Shown: positions 27,333 to 36,853, counted from the first letter of the stretch. The stretch: DNA of 58,944 nucleotides from Anaerolineae bacterium (GCA_025454525.1 JALOOG010000014.1:1-58944), one strand, 5' to 3'. The notes: generated by a model from the letters alone, not told the origin. Translations and numbers: made by a program.

Positions 27333-28604
27333 ATGATCAAACGACGGTATCCTATTCTCTTGTTCTTAACCACGATACCCATTTTCAGTCTGTTGATCGG
27401 GTTCAGTTTTGGAGCGGCCCCAGCTGCCAATGCCCAAACCGCTTGCTCTGTAGATCTACAAACGATCTTGACGGAAGTTCAACAACTGTGTGGCGGTTTA
27501 AATCGTAATCAGGTCTGTTACGGTAAGGTAGAAGTTGACGCGATCCCCTCGGATAGTACCTTGCCATTGCAGTTTGAGCAACCAGGGGATAGCGCTAATG
27601 TGTCTCAAGTGCGTTCTTTATATTTGAGCGCTTTTGATCAAACGGCAGATGTATGGGGGATCGCGCAAATGCGGATCTTAGCCAATACCACTGCTTATCC
27701 GACCGATGTAAATTTGCTGTTATTCGGGGATGTGAGCGTCGAAACCGTCGATCAAACGCGCCCCAGTGTATCGATCACCGTGAATAGTCCGACCCGGGTC
27801 AATATTCGGAGTACACCGTCGGTCAATGGGTTTGTGGTGGCCGCGGCTGAACCGGGCGAAACGCTCAAGGCCTTAGGGCGTTTAGCGGATGGATCTTGGA
27901 TTCGGGTGGAAGAAAACGGCTTAGGGCGCGTGGGATGGATCGCCGGAGCGTTAGTAAGTGCGGTAGATACGCCGATCGATAGCTTGGTCATTGATGACGG
28001 TACCACCCCTTACTTAGGCGCGATGCAAGCCTTTTATTTTGAGAGCGGCGCATCGCCCACTTGTGAGTCGATGGTTTCGGACGGATTGTTGATCCAAACA
28101 CCGGACGGCGTGGCACGGGTGACGATCTTGATCAATGAGGTGAGTATCGAATTGGTCGGATCGCAACAGACGGGCGCAACGGCCTTCATTCAATCGAATA
28201 GCGCGGCGGGCATGAACCTAAGTTTGATGAGCGGATCGGCGAATGTCACCGCGCAAAATGTGACCGTGGCCTTAAATGCCAATATGACCACCGTGATCCC
28301 GATCGACTCGTCGAATCGGGCGATCGGCGCGCCGTCACAACCCCGCGCTGCGGATACCACTCTGTTGCGACGGGTGGGTTTAGCGCCGTTGGTGGCGTTC
28401 CCAGAGGTACAAGCGCCGTCGGTGGGACAACCGAATCAAGGCGGCGGGTCGGGGCCCCAAAATGGCAATGGACGCGGCAATGGGCGTGGCAATGGCAACG
28501 CGAACGGCAATGGAAATGGAAATGCGAACGGGAATGCGAACGGGAATGCCAATGGTAACAGCAATGGCAACGGGGACGGCGATGATGATGACGGGGACGA
28601 TTAG
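27333..28604 (+). CDS. Secreted SH3b-domain protein with Asn-Gly repeat tail (paralogue A)
   Basis: 423 residues, AAGGA before the ATG. Signal peptide ends near 'PAANAQ'. Residues 36-55 'ACSVDLQTILTEVQQLC' and 'GLNRNQVCYGKV' are the cysteine-containing opening block shared with the three proteins at 35227-39735. A bacterial SH3 domain follows ('TRVNIRSTPSVNGFVVAAAEPGETL', split: 'RVNIRSTPS', 'GSWIRVE', 'GWIAGALV'), then a beta-rich domain 'GLLIQTPDGVARV'. The tail is a Gly-Asn/Arg repeat of about 45 residues ending in an acidic 'GDDDDGDD'. It probably sits outside the cell and binds wall or surface polymer. It heads an operon with an FHA protein (8 bases downstream) and a kinase. Confidence 0.65.
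   Translation: MIKRRYPILLFLTTIPIFSLLIGFSFGAAPAANAQTACSVDLQTILTEVQQLCGGLNRNQVCYGKVEVDAIPSDSTLPLQFEQPGDSANVSQVRSLYLSAFDQTADVWGIAQMRILANTTAYPTDVNLLLFGDVSVETVDQTRPSVSITVNSPTRVNIRSTPSVNGFVVAAAEPGETLKALGRLADGSWIRVEENGLGRVGWIAGALVSAVDTPIDSLVIDDGTTPYLGAMQAFYFESGASPTCESMVSDGLLIQTPDGVARVTILINEVSIELVGSQQTGATAFIQSNSAAGMNLSLMSGSANVTAQNVTVALNANMTTVIPIDSSNRAIGAPSQPRAADTTLLRRVGLAPLVAFPEVQAPSVGQPNQGGGSGPQNGNGRGNGRGNGNANGNGNGNANGNANGNANGNSNGNGDGDDDDGDD
28455..28600 (+). repeat. Coding tandem repeat (Asn-Gly hexamers)
   Basis: Variants of AATGGC/AACGGG hexamers run through the 3' end of the SH3b gene, encoding the Gly-Asn tail. This is a low-complexity coding repeat, expected to vary in length between strains. 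Confidence 0.75.
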
Positions 28605-28612
28605 AGGCGATT

Positions 28613-29533
28613 ATGTCTAACGATACCAATCTTCCGCTACAAGATACACGTAAGTTGAGCGAGGCGGAGATGACCGCGCCGGAGTATCACGAAAAGATCG
28701 CCGCTACGATGGAGCGGATCGATACAGTTTCGTTGATCCTACCGGGGAACGATAAACCGTTGATCTTTCGGGATCAAGAGACGGTGATCATCGGGCGGCG
28801 CGATGAGAACAACCAAAATTACCCTGATGTGGATTTATCGCATCATTTCGGGATGTTGATGGGGGTTTCGCGTCGTCATGCGGAGATCAAGTTGAGCGAA
28901 GGGCAATGTTACCTACGGGATCTGAATAGCGCTAACGGGACATGGCTCAGTGAGCGCAAGCTGATCCCGGAACAATATTATCCGCTCCATAACGGGGCGC
29001 AAATCCGACTCGGACAATTGTTGATCTTGGTGTTTTTATCGCAATCTAGCCAGATCGAAAGCACCGCGCCCACCGTGCCGGAACGCCCCCAAGTCACGAT
29101 GATCTATTTGACTGATCGTGAACATAAGTTTGTGGAAGGCGTATCGTTGGTGTATGTGCATGAAAAATTGGCCCATTACCTGAACGCGATCCAGAATTTA
29201 CAGCGGCATTTGCGCGAAATTCAAGGCAAACCGCGTAAATTGGTCTCGTTGCGAAGCCTGCGTTTTAACAGTCGCACAGAAAGCGTAGAGATCGAATTGA
29301 CCCATGTCGCCGAGATCGTAGACTTTTTACAGCATAAGCTGCCTACTTTTGTCCGTGAGCGGCAATTGGAACACCCCTTGCAATCCAACTTCAACGACGC
29401 GACCGTGCGTTACCTGTGTGAGTGTTTCGAGATCCTGTGTGAGGTAGATTATCTGGATCGCTTTTGGCCGTCGTTAGAGGTGATCCTCAATAGCAGTGTG
29501 ATGATGTTGGTTTCGCCCCGTGAGACCAATTAG
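28613..29533 (+). CDS. FHA-domain protein
   Basis: 306 residues. The FHA domain spans about 55-140: 'TVIIGRRDE' (GR), 'MGVSRRHAEIKL' (SRRH), 'YLRDLNSANGTWLSERKL' (N-G) and 'LHNGAQIRLGQLLILVFL' are all present, so phosphothreonine binding should be intact. The C-terminal half (160-306) is helical and not recognised. It lies between the secreted SH3b gene and the giant kinase gene (6 bases upstream of it), so it is the likely phospho-reader of that kinase. A run of 30 residues precedes the domain. Confidence 0.85.
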   Translation: MSNDTNLPLQDTRKLSEAEMTAPEYHEKIAATMERIDTVSLILPGNDKPLIFRDQETVIIGRRDENNQNYPDVDLSHHFGMLMGVSRRHAEIKLSEGQCYLRDLNSANGTWLSERKLIPEQYYPLHNGAQIRLGQLLILVFLSQSSQIESTAPTVPERPQVTMIYLTDREHKFVEGVSLVYVHEKLAHYLNAIQNLQRHLREIQGKPRKLVSLRSLRFNSRTESVEIELTHVAEIVDFLQHKLPTFVRERQLEHPLQSNFNDATVRYLCECFEILCEVDYLDRFWPSLEVILNSSVMMLVSPRETN

Positions 29534-29539
29534 GCGCGC

Positions 29540-32500
29540 ATGGATCACCTGATGAACGAAAATTTGAGCGGCACGATGATCCGCGGGTATCGCATCAAAG
29601 CATCGATCGGAAGTGGCGGCTTCGGGTCGGTCTATCGTGCCTATCAACCGATCATCGATCGGGAAGTGGCGATCAAGGTGATCCATGCGCGTTACGCCAA
29701 TCAGTTGGAATTTATCCGACGGTTTGAGATCGAAGCCCGTTTGATCGCCCGTCTAGAACATGCCCATATCGTGCCGCTCTACGATTATTGGCGCGATCCG
29801 ACAGGTGCGTATCTGGTGATGCGCGCCTTGCGTGGCGGTAGCCTGCGCGATCGACTCACCGAACACGGCGCGTTAGCGTTACAGACGACGGTGCAATGGG
29901 TGACACAGATCGCCGAAGCTTTAGCGATCGCGCATCAGCACAACATCATCCACCGCGATCTTAAACCGGAAAACATCCTCTTAGATCAAGAAGGTAATGC
30001 TTATCTCACTGATTTTGGGATCGCGATCGATACGCTAAACCCCTATAACGAGGTGATGCTGAAAAATCTCTCGTTCGGTTCACCGGCCTATATGTCACCG
30101 GAGCAACTGCACGGCCTGAACGTTAGCCCGGAAGGGGACATTTACAGCTTAGGCGTGTTGTTATTTGAGGCGTTGACCGCTCAAATCCCCTTTTCTAACG
30201 AGACGCTGTTGGCGCGCAAAGAAAAACAAGCCTTGATGCCGATCCCGTCGGTGGTCAGTTTACGGCCGGATCTGCCGTCCACATTGGACAATGTGATCTG
30301 GCGTGCTACTGCCCAAAATCCCCGCGCTCGTTACCCAGATATGCGTCAATTTATCCAAGCGTTGCACATGGCCACACAAGGCATCGTGACCGGAATCCCG
30401 ATGTTACGTCCGATGTTAGCACGCAGTGATGATGCGAATGCGACCGGAATCATCGGCATGGGGGGGGTAGGTGACACGCCTAAACCCCCCGACTCACCCA
30501 TGACCCAAGCGATCGCCATGGATGACTTTACGACGCGGATGATCGATCCGAATGCGCCGATCGAAGAACGTGAAGCCGATCTTTCGGCTTTGCAATATCT
30601 GATCCTCCGCAACCCCTACAAGGGTTTACGGGCGTTTGAGGAAGTCGATTCTGATGACTTTTACGGCCGTCAAGACGCGATCACCCGTTTGATCCGACGC
30701 TTGCCTACCGGACGCTTTTTAGCAGTGGTGGGCCCCAGTGGCAGCGGAAAATCCAGTTTAGCGCGGGCGGGTTTGATCGCGTCATTGCGGCATGGGCGGA
30801 TCGAAGGATCGGATCGGTGGTTATACGTCACCTTGCAACCCGGGCCGCGTCCGCTTGAGGCGTTGCGTGAGGCGTTGTTAGGGGTTGCGGCGTGGGATGT
30901 GCCGGATTTTAGTGTGACTCCTAGCGCGATGTATGAACTGCTGTGCCGATTGGGGCCCACCCTGTTGCTGATCGATCAATTTGAAGAAGTGTTTACCTTA
31001 TGCGAAGATGAGACGATCCGGGAGCGCTTTTTAGCGCTGTTAGCGGATGCAGTTACACAAGCCGAGAGTCCGCTTCGCTTGGTGATCACCCTACGCGCCG
31101 ATTTTTACGATCGTCCGCTCCATTACCCTGCGTTCGGCGCATTGGTGCGCGAGTCTACTGAAGTGGTTTTACCGCTCTCCCCGCATGAATTGGAGGAGGC
31201 GATCGTCACTCCCGCCACCAACATCGGCTTGATGCTAGAAGCCCCGTTGATCCGCGTCCTCATTGAGGATTTGTACGGTCAAACCGGCGCGCTCCCGTTG
31301 TTGCAATACGCACTCACCCAACTGTTTGATCAACGCGATGAACTGCTCTTGACTGAACGCGCTTATCAAGCGATCGGCGGTGCATCGGGGGCCTTGGCTC
31401 AACGGGCGGAACAAGTCTATCATGCGCTTACACCGTCCGAACAAGCGATCGCACATCGTTTATTTTTGCGATTGATCACGGTGAGCGATCAAACGATCAC
31501 CCGTAAACGTTTGCTCTGGTCGGAACTACCCGCCGAAGCCGAAAAGATCGTGCAGGCCTTTGGCAAAGATCGTTTGTTGACCTTAGATCGTGATCCGATC
31601 ACCCGATCGCCCACGGTGGAGATCGCCCATGAGGCCTTGATCACCCGTTGGCAACGTCTCGCCGATTGGATCGCGGTGAATCGGGCGGATCTGCAAACTG
31701 CGGCCCGGTTAGCGACGATCACCGAAGATTGGGAACGGGCCGAACGTGATCGGAGTTTTTTGGCCGGTGGATCGCGGTTGGCTGAATTTGAAGCGCTGTT
31801 AGATCATGCGTTGGTGAGTTTGTCGCCCGCACAACGGGCTTTTATTGAGGCCGGTCAACGCTTGCGCCAACGCGGACAACGACGCACGCAAGTGGTGATC
31901 GCGCTTTTGACGTTGTTGTTGTTGATCGCGTGTGGTTTTGCGATAGTCGCTTTCGATCAACAGGGACGGGAACAGATCGCACGGGCGGAGGCGCTCCGTG
32001 AACGGGATCGCGCCAATCAGGAGGCCCAATTTTCCCGATCGCGGGAATTAGCGGCGTTAGCGCTCACCCAATCGGAGCATGATCTCGCTTTGTTATTGAG
32101 TGTGAGTGCGTATCAGACCGCTCCGACTTTTGAAGCCCGACACGGCCTGTTAAGCGCGTTACAAACACATCCGGCGATCCAAACGTATCTGCATGGTCAT
32201 ACCAGTGTGATCCGTGCCGTAGGGGTGTATGGCGATCGGATCGCGTCAGCGGATGCTCAAGGCATGTTACAGATCTGGTCACGGTCAACGCACGATAGCA
32301 TCGGCGCACCGATTCCGGCGCATCAGGGGCCGATCTATGCGTTGGCGATCGATGCCAACGGGATCCTCACGGCCGGCGCAGATGCAAAAGTGAGCTTGTG
32401 GGATCACGACGGACAAGCGATCGTCCCGCCGATCTTGCATGATGCGGCGGTATGGAGTGTAGCGCTCACCGCACAGCAGATCGCGATCGGCGATGAGTTG

Positions 32501-33997
32501 GGTCAAGTGGTGGTTTACGATCGGGCGGATCAGACCGTGATCTGGGAAAGCACCGCGCATCAAGATATGGTCTACGCTTTGGCCTATTCACCAGACGGCA
32601 TGACCTTAGCCTCAGCTGGCGGGGACGGACGGGCGCGCTTATTCGATGCGATCCATGGCACGCCGATCGGCGATCCGTTTGAGGAACACGCGGGTTTTGC
32701 CTTAGCGTTGGCTTATGCCCCTGATGGCACGCAACTCGCCTCTACTGGGGCCGACGGGCAAGTGGTGATCTACGATCTCACCGCTCCGCGTGTGATCACA
32801 GCATTTGACACCGGACATCGCAATTATCCCCGTGCAATTGCCTATAATCCGACGGGTGAGATCTTAGCGACCGCGAGTCTAGACGGCACGATCCGCTTAT
32901 GGGACGCACGATCCGGACAAGCGTTGATCGACCCGTTGATCGGGCATCAGGCCGCTGTATGGGATATGGCCTTTTACGGCGATCTGCAATGGGTGAGCAG
33001 CGGCGCGGAGGGGCAATTGATCCTTTGGGATATACAACCGCCGAGTCGGCCGGCTATGGGCGCTTGGGTGAGCGTCGGGCCGATCGCTCGGATCGCCTTT
33101 AGCGCCGATCAGATGATCACTGGACACGACGACGGCACGATCACCTTAGCGGATCGAGTCAGCGGTGAACCTTTAGGACGTTGGACGGGGCATCGCGCCC
33201 TGATCACCGGATTAGCGGTATTCGGCGATCGGGTCATTTCGACAAGCGCCGATCAAAGTGCGATCGTCTGGGATCTCGCGACGGGGGAAATGATCTATCA
33301 CTTGACCGGACATCGATCGGTGATCAACGACTTCACGATCGTTGAGGATCGTTTGTATACCGCCAGTGATGACGGCACGATCCAACATTGGGATCTGCAA
33401 ACGGGTGAGGGATTAGGAGTTTTGATCGCGATCGACTCCCCCTTGAGCCTCACTTATTCTGAAACCACCGGACATTTGATCGTCGGGACGCGCACCGGGG
33501 CGATCTATCGCGTGGATCGTGAAGGGCAAACGATCGGTGAACCGTGGACGGCCCATCAAGACGCGGTGACGACTCTATCCACACAGGGCCCGGTCTTGAT
33601 CTCTGGTGGACGCGATCGGCAAGTGATCATCTGGGATCTGCTGGTGGACAATCCGACTCCGCGCTTGTTAAGCGGTCATGGAGACTGGGTGCAGAGTGTG
33701 ACGCTTGACCTAGAGAAGGGGTTGATCGTTTCGGGCGGGCGCGATCAGACGGTGCGTTTATGGGATCTGCAAACCGGGCGGGCGTTAGGTCAACCGTGGT
33801 TGGGGCATGTGGACGCGGTGACACAAGTCGCTTTTCACGACGGTCATGTGTATTCAGTGGGACGCGATGGCAACGTGATTGGCTGGATCACCGCCGTCGA
33901 GTCTTGGCAGACGTTGGCGTGTGCGATCGCGAATCGCCCCTTTAATCTGATCGAACGAGAGTGGTATCGCTTAGAGGATACGATCATTTGTGAATAA
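29540..33997 (+). CDS. Ser/Thr kinase - nSTAND NTPase - TM - WD40 propeller protein
   Basis: 1485 residues. Kinase at 17-280 with 'IGSGGFGSVY', Lys46 in 'VAIKVI', 'HRDLKPENILL' near 140, DFG near 157 and 'SPAYMSPEQL'. A linker carries acidic 'FTTRMIDPN'. The nSTAND1 module begins 'NPYKGLRAFEEVDSDDFYGR', with Walker A 'VVGPSGSGKSSL' near 396 and Walker B-like 'LLLIDQFEEVFTL'. A single hydrophobic helix lies at about 782-803 ('VVIALLTLLLLIACGFAIV'). The rest holds about twelve WD40 repeats ('LASTGADGQVVIYDL', 'LATASLDGTIRLWDARSG', 'LISGGRDRQVIIWDL'). By the positive-inside rule, 'RQRGQRRT' before the helix puts kinase and NTPase inside, with the propeller possibly outside. Start could also be Met5; neither has a strong ribosome site. 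Confidence 0.85.
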   Translation: MDHLMNENLSGTMIRGYRIKASIGSGGFGSVYRAYQPIIDREVAIKVIHARYANQLEFIRRFEIEARLIARLEHAHIVPLYDYWRDPTGAYLVMRALRGGSLRDRLTEHGALALQTTVQWVTQIAEALAIAHQHNIIHRDLKPENILLDQEGNAYLTDFGIAIDTLNPYNEVMLKNLSFGSPAYMSPEQLHGLNVSPEGDIYSLGVLLFEALTAQIPFSNETLLARKEKQALMPIPSVVSLRPDLPSTLDNVIWRATAQNPRARYPDMRQFIQALHMATQGIVTGIPMLRPMLARSDDANATGIIGMGGVGDTPKPPDSPMTQAIAMDDFTTRMIDPNAPIEEREADLSALQYLILRNPYKGLRAFEEVDSDDFYGRQDAITRLIRRLPTGRFLAVVGPSGSGKSSLARAGLIASLRHGRIEGSDRWLYVTLQPGPRPLEALREALLGVAAWDVPDFSVTPSAMYELLCRLGPTLLLIDQFEEVFTLCEDETIRERFLALLADAVTQAESPLRLVITLRADFYDRPLHYPAFGALVRESTEVVLPLSPHELEEAIVTPATNIGLMLEAPLIRVLIEDLYGQTGALPLLQYALTQLFDQRDELLLTERAYQAIGGASGALAQRAEQVYHALTPSEQAIAHRLFLRLITVSDQTITRKRLLWSELPAEAEKIVQAFGKDRLLTLDRDPITRSPTVEIAHEALITRWQRLADWIAVNRADLQTAARLATITEDWERAERDRSFLAGGSRLAEFEALLDHALVSLSPAQRAFIEAGQRLRQRGQRRTQVVIALLTLLLLIACGFAIVAFDQQGREQIARAEALRERDRANQEAQFSRSRELAALALTQSEHDLALLLSVSAYQTAPTFEARHGLLSALQTHPAIQTYLHGHTSVIRAVGVYGDRIASADAQGMLQIWSRSTHDSIGAPIPAHQGPIYALAIDANGILTAGADAKVSLWDHDGQAIVPPILHDAAVWSVALTAQQIAIGDELGQVVVYDRADQTVIWESTAHQDMVYALAYSPDGMTLASAGGDGRARLFDAIHGTPIGDPFEEHAGFALALAYAPDGTQLASTGADGQVVIYDLTAPRVITAFDTGHRNYPRAIAYNPTGEILATASLDGTIRLWDARSGQALIDPLIGHQAAVWDMAFYGDLQWVSSGAEGQLILWDIQPPSRPAMGAWVSVGPIARIAFSADQMITGHDDGTITLADRVSGEPLGRWTGHRALITGLAVFGDRVISTSADQSAIVWDLATGEMIYHLTGHRSVINDFTIVEDRLYTASDDGTIQHWDLQTGEGLGVLIAIDSPLSLTYSETTGHLIVGTRTGAIYRVDREGQTIGEPWTAHQDAVTTLSTQGPVLISGGRDRQVIIWDLLVDNPTPRLLSGHGDWVQSVTLDLEKGLIVSGGRDQTVRLWDLQTGRALGQPWLGHVDAVTQVAFHDGHVYSVGRDGNVIGWITAVESWQTLACAIANRPFNLIEREWYRLEDTIICE

Positions 33998-34032
33998 TGT
34001 TAGCCCTTTGCTAATAGAAGATGGGAAGTTGC

Positions 34033-34061
34033 TTGCAAAAATAACGGATTATTTCTATACT
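34033..34061 (+). promoter_or_regulatory. Sigma70-like promoter TTGCAA-17-TATACT
   Basis: -35 TTGCAA (34033-34038), 17-base spacer, -10 TATACT (34056-34061), 32 bases before the ATG at 34094. One of the best promoter matches in the window. Confidence 0.6.
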
Positions 34062-34093
34062 GTGGGTATAAACGCAACGAAAGAGGCTTAGCG

Positions 34094-34582
34094 ATGTACC
34101 ACATTACCACTAACTCCAGCAATGGGCTAATGGAAGTCACTATTCACCGTCGGGAATTGGCTTCATTGGTCTTGGCCTTTGGGCATTACTTTGAACCGTT
34201 GAATTTTTTCCGTTGGGATCACCCACATTCCCAAATCACCTACAGTTTTGAATATGAGCGTGATCATGTGGCCCAACACGCGCAAAAATTGGACTTGATC
34301 TTGTGGCAGCGGATGGCCTCTGAGCAAGAGATCAAAGCGATCGCACAACGTGCTTGTGAGCGGGCGCGTTTTGCCCGTTTAACCGAGATCGAACGGAACA
34401 CCCAAGGGCTTAACCTCTCATTTCTGTTTTATCAACGCCGGACACATCTGTTACGGTTGCCAAAACACTTCTTAACCGCCCCGGTGATCTGGTCTGATTC
34501 GTATAAAAGTGCGGATAAATTTAGCGAATTTGTCTTACAATGGCTGATGGCCCGACAAACCACCGCTGAATTAAGTGTTTAG
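34094..34582 (+). CDS. Unknown protein, paralogue 1 of a tandem pair (162 aa)
   Basis: 162 residues, AGAGG before the ATG. It shares with the next gene the order 'YHI..NS..G...+T+....L..LV..F', 'FRWDHPHSQITYSFEY', 'LDLILWQ', 'RACERARFA' and a C-terminal 'RLPKHFL...F..QWL'. It is soluble with alternating strands and helices. No known family recognised. It follows the kinase-WD40 gene by 96 bases but has its own promoter. Confidence 0.65.
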   Translation: MYHITTNSSNGLMEVTIHRRELASLVLAFGHYFEPLNFFRWDHPHSQITYSFEYERDHVAQHAQKLDLILWQRMASEQEIKAIAQRACERARFARLTEIERNTQGLNLSFLFYQRRTHLLRLPKHFLTAPVIWSDSYKSADKFSEFVLQWLMARQTTAELSV

Positions 34583-34615
34583 TTTGCCTTAGGGACATAA
34601 AAGACTGGAAGTTTC

Positions 34616-34644
34616 TTGGGGATGCGGCGCATTTCATTTAGAAT
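34616..34644 (+). promoter_or_regulatory. Putative promoter TTGGGG-17-TAGAAT
   Basis: -35 TTGGGG (34616-34621), 17-base spacer, -10 TAGAAT (34639-34644), 38 bases before the ATG at 34683. Placed like the promoter of the upstream paralogue. Confidence 0.4.
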
Positions 34645-34682
34645 GATCAGCTGATCTGTTAGACATGTGGATGTTTATTTAG

Positions 34683-35165
34683 ATGCGTTATCACATCAGC
34701 GTTAACTCTGAATTAGGGGTGATTGATCTCACCTTGTATGAGTGGGATTTACATCGGTTAGTGACGACGTTTGTCGAAACGTGTCCGCCGAACAGTCTGT
34801 TTCGATGGGAACATCCCCAATCCTATATCACCTATAGCCTTGAATATTCCCCAGATGAGGTGTGGGCCTATAGCCACCGCTTGAATCTGTTTTTGTGGCA
34901 ACACACGATCCCAATGTTTGATCTATATGAGTTGATCGAACGTGCTTGTGTCTTATCGGGGCGATCGTTGCGGGCGATCAATCAAGGGGCGGATGAGTGT
35001 CAAATCTGGTTTGAGTCGCCGGGCGCGCTACAATTGCCGCGTCAATTTTTGACCTCGATCTGCTTAAATCGCTTGGCGTTGCAGCACACCTATAACCCGG
35101 AAGAGTTGTTTATCGGGTTCATCAAACAATGGTTAAATGTGAATTACGAGATCAAGCCTTCCTAA
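34683..35165 (+). CDS. Unknown protein, paralogue 2 of a tandem pair (160 aa)
   Basis: 160 residues. It begins 'MRYHISVNSELGVIDLTLYE', carries 'FRWEHPQSYITYSLEY', 'LNLFLWQHT' and 'RACVLSGRS', and ends 'LPRQFL...FIKQWLNVN', matching its upstream neighbour position by position but with extensive divergence elsewhere. No Shine-Dalgarno is obvious (TTTATTTAG before the ATG). A conserved family specific to this lineage is likely; function unknown. Confidence 0.65.
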   Translation: MRYHISVNSELGVIDLTLYEWDLHRLVTTFVETCPPNSLFRWEHPQSYITYSLEYSPDEVWAYSHRLNLFLWQHTIPMFDLYELIERACVLSGRSLRAINQGADECQIWFESPGALQLPRQFLTSICLNRLALQHTYNPEELFIGFIKQWLNVNYEIKPS

Positions 35166-35173
35166 AGGCGAAA

Positions 35174-35205
35174 TTGGGTTGCGTGATGCGTTGATGCGTC
35201 ACGCA
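35174..35205 (-). terminator. Hairpin A downstream of SH3b paralogue B
   Basis: GGTTGCGTGA pairs with TCACGCAACC around a 12-base loop, between the 160-aa gene and the 3' end of SH3b paralogue B. A homologous hairpin lies at 36854-36885 with compensated stem changes. There is no T-run on either strand. It lies downstream of convergent genes, so it may terminate both. Confidence 0.45.
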
Positions 35206-35226
35206 ACCGATAGCACCCCTCACTCA

Positions 35227-36744
35227 CTAACATGCGGTCGGATAGCAGAAACGATACGTTACCCCCGCTTGATCAATCTTGATGGTACCATAAAAAAGTG
35301 TGCTATCCACATCATCGCGGAAATACCACTTGGTATTGACAGCTACCGGGAGGGAAAGAACCTCACTCGGACCTAAATTCCCTACGACACTTATACTTGC
35401 TGTACAATTGGTTTCTGCCTGAATCACCAAGAATCTGGGGACGAGGGCGGCAGACGGCGCATTGTTGACGGCCTCTAACGTGGCGAAGTCGGTGGGATGC
35501 GCTTCGCATGGCAGTAAGTTGAGCGTGGGGGACGGGATCGGCGTGTCCACGTTACCGATCGGAGTCCAAGTGGGGCTGATCGCCGGATCAAGTGTAGGCA
35601 AGTTGAGTAAACCTGTCGGGGTTGGACTCACCCTAGGTGCATTTGGGCCGGTAGTATTGGTCGGGGCCGCTGTAGGCATCAGACACGCCCCTTCCGACAA
35701 ATTCACCGCTTCTGGTAATAATTCGACGGATGCAATCAGATTGAGGATGCTCCCACAATCAAAGGATCGCACCGGAAACGACGGTAAACCGCTGGCCCAT
35801 CCGTCCGAGTCTAATGCGATTCGGCTGATAGATCCCGCAACTAACCGCTGACTGAATCGATTAAACGTGACCACACCCTCCCCTTGTAAAAGCTGAATGG
35901 TCAATTCTTCGCCGGGGGTAGCCTGTAAAAATGCGGTGCCTTCCATGCTGATCTCTGCGCCATTGCTGACAAAATTAACCAACTCCTCGCCTTGTGGGGT
36001 CTGGATCAACAAACCGTCAATTGGCGCTTCACGACAAGTAACCTCCCCGATTCCGGTGGTGAAATAGAAGGACTGCATTGGCGAAAAGTTTCGGGCGTTG
36101 CGCTCAACCTCTGGTAAGAGGCTAAAATCGCCGGAAAGCGCGGCCGCAATCACCCAGCCGGTGATCTGGGAGCGCTGATAGAGGTAATCGATTCGCACCC
36201 AGTCACCATAGCGGCCGGTGGCTGTCACTGGTTCATTTACGCCTAATGAACCGAGTAAGCGGCCATCTGGCGCGGGTGTAAGACGGACATTCACCCCTGT
36301 AGTCGTGGTCAATGGGGTTTCAACCAATACGGGGGTTTGATCTTCAAGATAAGTGTCTCCGAACAAGACAAAGGTCACATTTTGCCCGGGTAAGGTATCA
36401 GGCAGATTGGCTTGAACTTTGAGGATCGAAACACCCCAACTTTCGCCCTCGATATTTAAAGGGCTTAGATCCATAGAGACGATCGTTTGTAGATCGGCTC
36501 TATCGCCGGCCTTCTCAAACTCAAAAGCGACCGTTTCATCGCGTCCCTGTGCGTTCACCAAGGAATGACCATAACAGGCCTGATTGCGTGCTAAATCGTC
36601 ACAACTAGATGCGGCTGCATCTAACGCCACTTCCACCACCGCCGGACAAGATCCTAACGGGAAACCGGGTTGGGCAAAGTTAAAAGAGACCAACACAGTT
36701 AAAATGATCCCTAGTAACAGGACGAACACACTGTTTTTTGACAT
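35227..36744 (-). CDS. Secreted SH3b-domain protein (paralogue B)
   Basis: 505 residues from the ATG at 36744, which has GAGG 9 bases upstream; a TTG frame from 36759 would run through that site. Signal peptide MSKNSVFVLLLGIILTVLVSF. Cys-block 'GSCPAVVEVALDAA' and 'DLARNQACYGH', then 'NVTFVLFGDTYLEDQ', SH3b 'GVNVRLTPAPDGRLLGSL' with 'GDWVRIDYLYQRSQITGW', a beta domain 'CREAPIDGLLIQTPQG', a Pro/Thr linker and a C-terminal domain ending 'YFRDDVDSTLFYGTIKID...YRFCYPTAC'. It is the last of three tandem paralogues. Probably extracellular; ligand unknown. Confidence 0.7.
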   Translation of the reverse strand: MSKNSVFVLLLGIILTVLVSFNFAQPGFPLGSCPAVVEVALDAAASSCDDLARNQACYGHSLVNAQGRDETVAFEFEKAGDRADLQTIVSMDLSPLNIEGESWGVSILKVQANLPDTLPGQNVTFVLFGDTYLEDQTPVLVETPLTTTTGVNVRLTPAPDGRLLGSLGVNEPVTATGRYGDWVRIDYLYQRSQITGWVIAAALSGDFSLLPEVERNARNFSPMQSFYFTTGIGEVTCREAPIDGLLIQTPQGEELVNFVSNGAEISMEGTAFLQATPGEELTIQLLQGEGVVTFNRFSQRLVAGSISRIALDSDGWASGLPSFPVRSFDCGSILNLIASVELLPEAVNLSEGACLMPTAAPTNTTGPNAPRVSPTPTGLLNLPTLDPAISPTWTPIGNVDTPIPSPTLNLLPCEAHPTDFATLEAVNNAPSAALVPRFLVIQAETNCTASISVVGNLGPSEVLSLPVAVNTKWYFRDDVDSTLFYGTIKIDQAGVTYRFCYPTAC

Positions 36745-36789
36745 CACATTTAACCTCAATGAAAATAATTTAACCGCTTTCTGTAATCT

Positions 36790-36795
36790 ATTATA
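36790..36795 (-). promoter_or_regulatory. -10 box TATAAT upstream of paralogue B
   Basis: A consensus TATAAT read on the minus strand, 46 bases before the ATG at 36744. No convincing -35 is seen, and the surrounding leader resembles those of paralogues C and D. Confidence 0.35.
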
Positions 36796-36853
36796 ACTTA
36801 AATCACGAGATTAAAGATCACAGTTCACGAATATTTAACATTGAGTTAACAAG

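Noticed and set aside
28455-28600. Possible CRISPR array
   Set aside because: The units are 6-base variants inside a reading frame with no spacers of constant length; it is a coding tandem repeat.
28246-28629. His/Arg/Ser-rich minus-strand open frame over the SH3b tail
   Set aside because: It is the antisense of the Asn-Gly hexamer repeat; composition is an artefact of that repeat.
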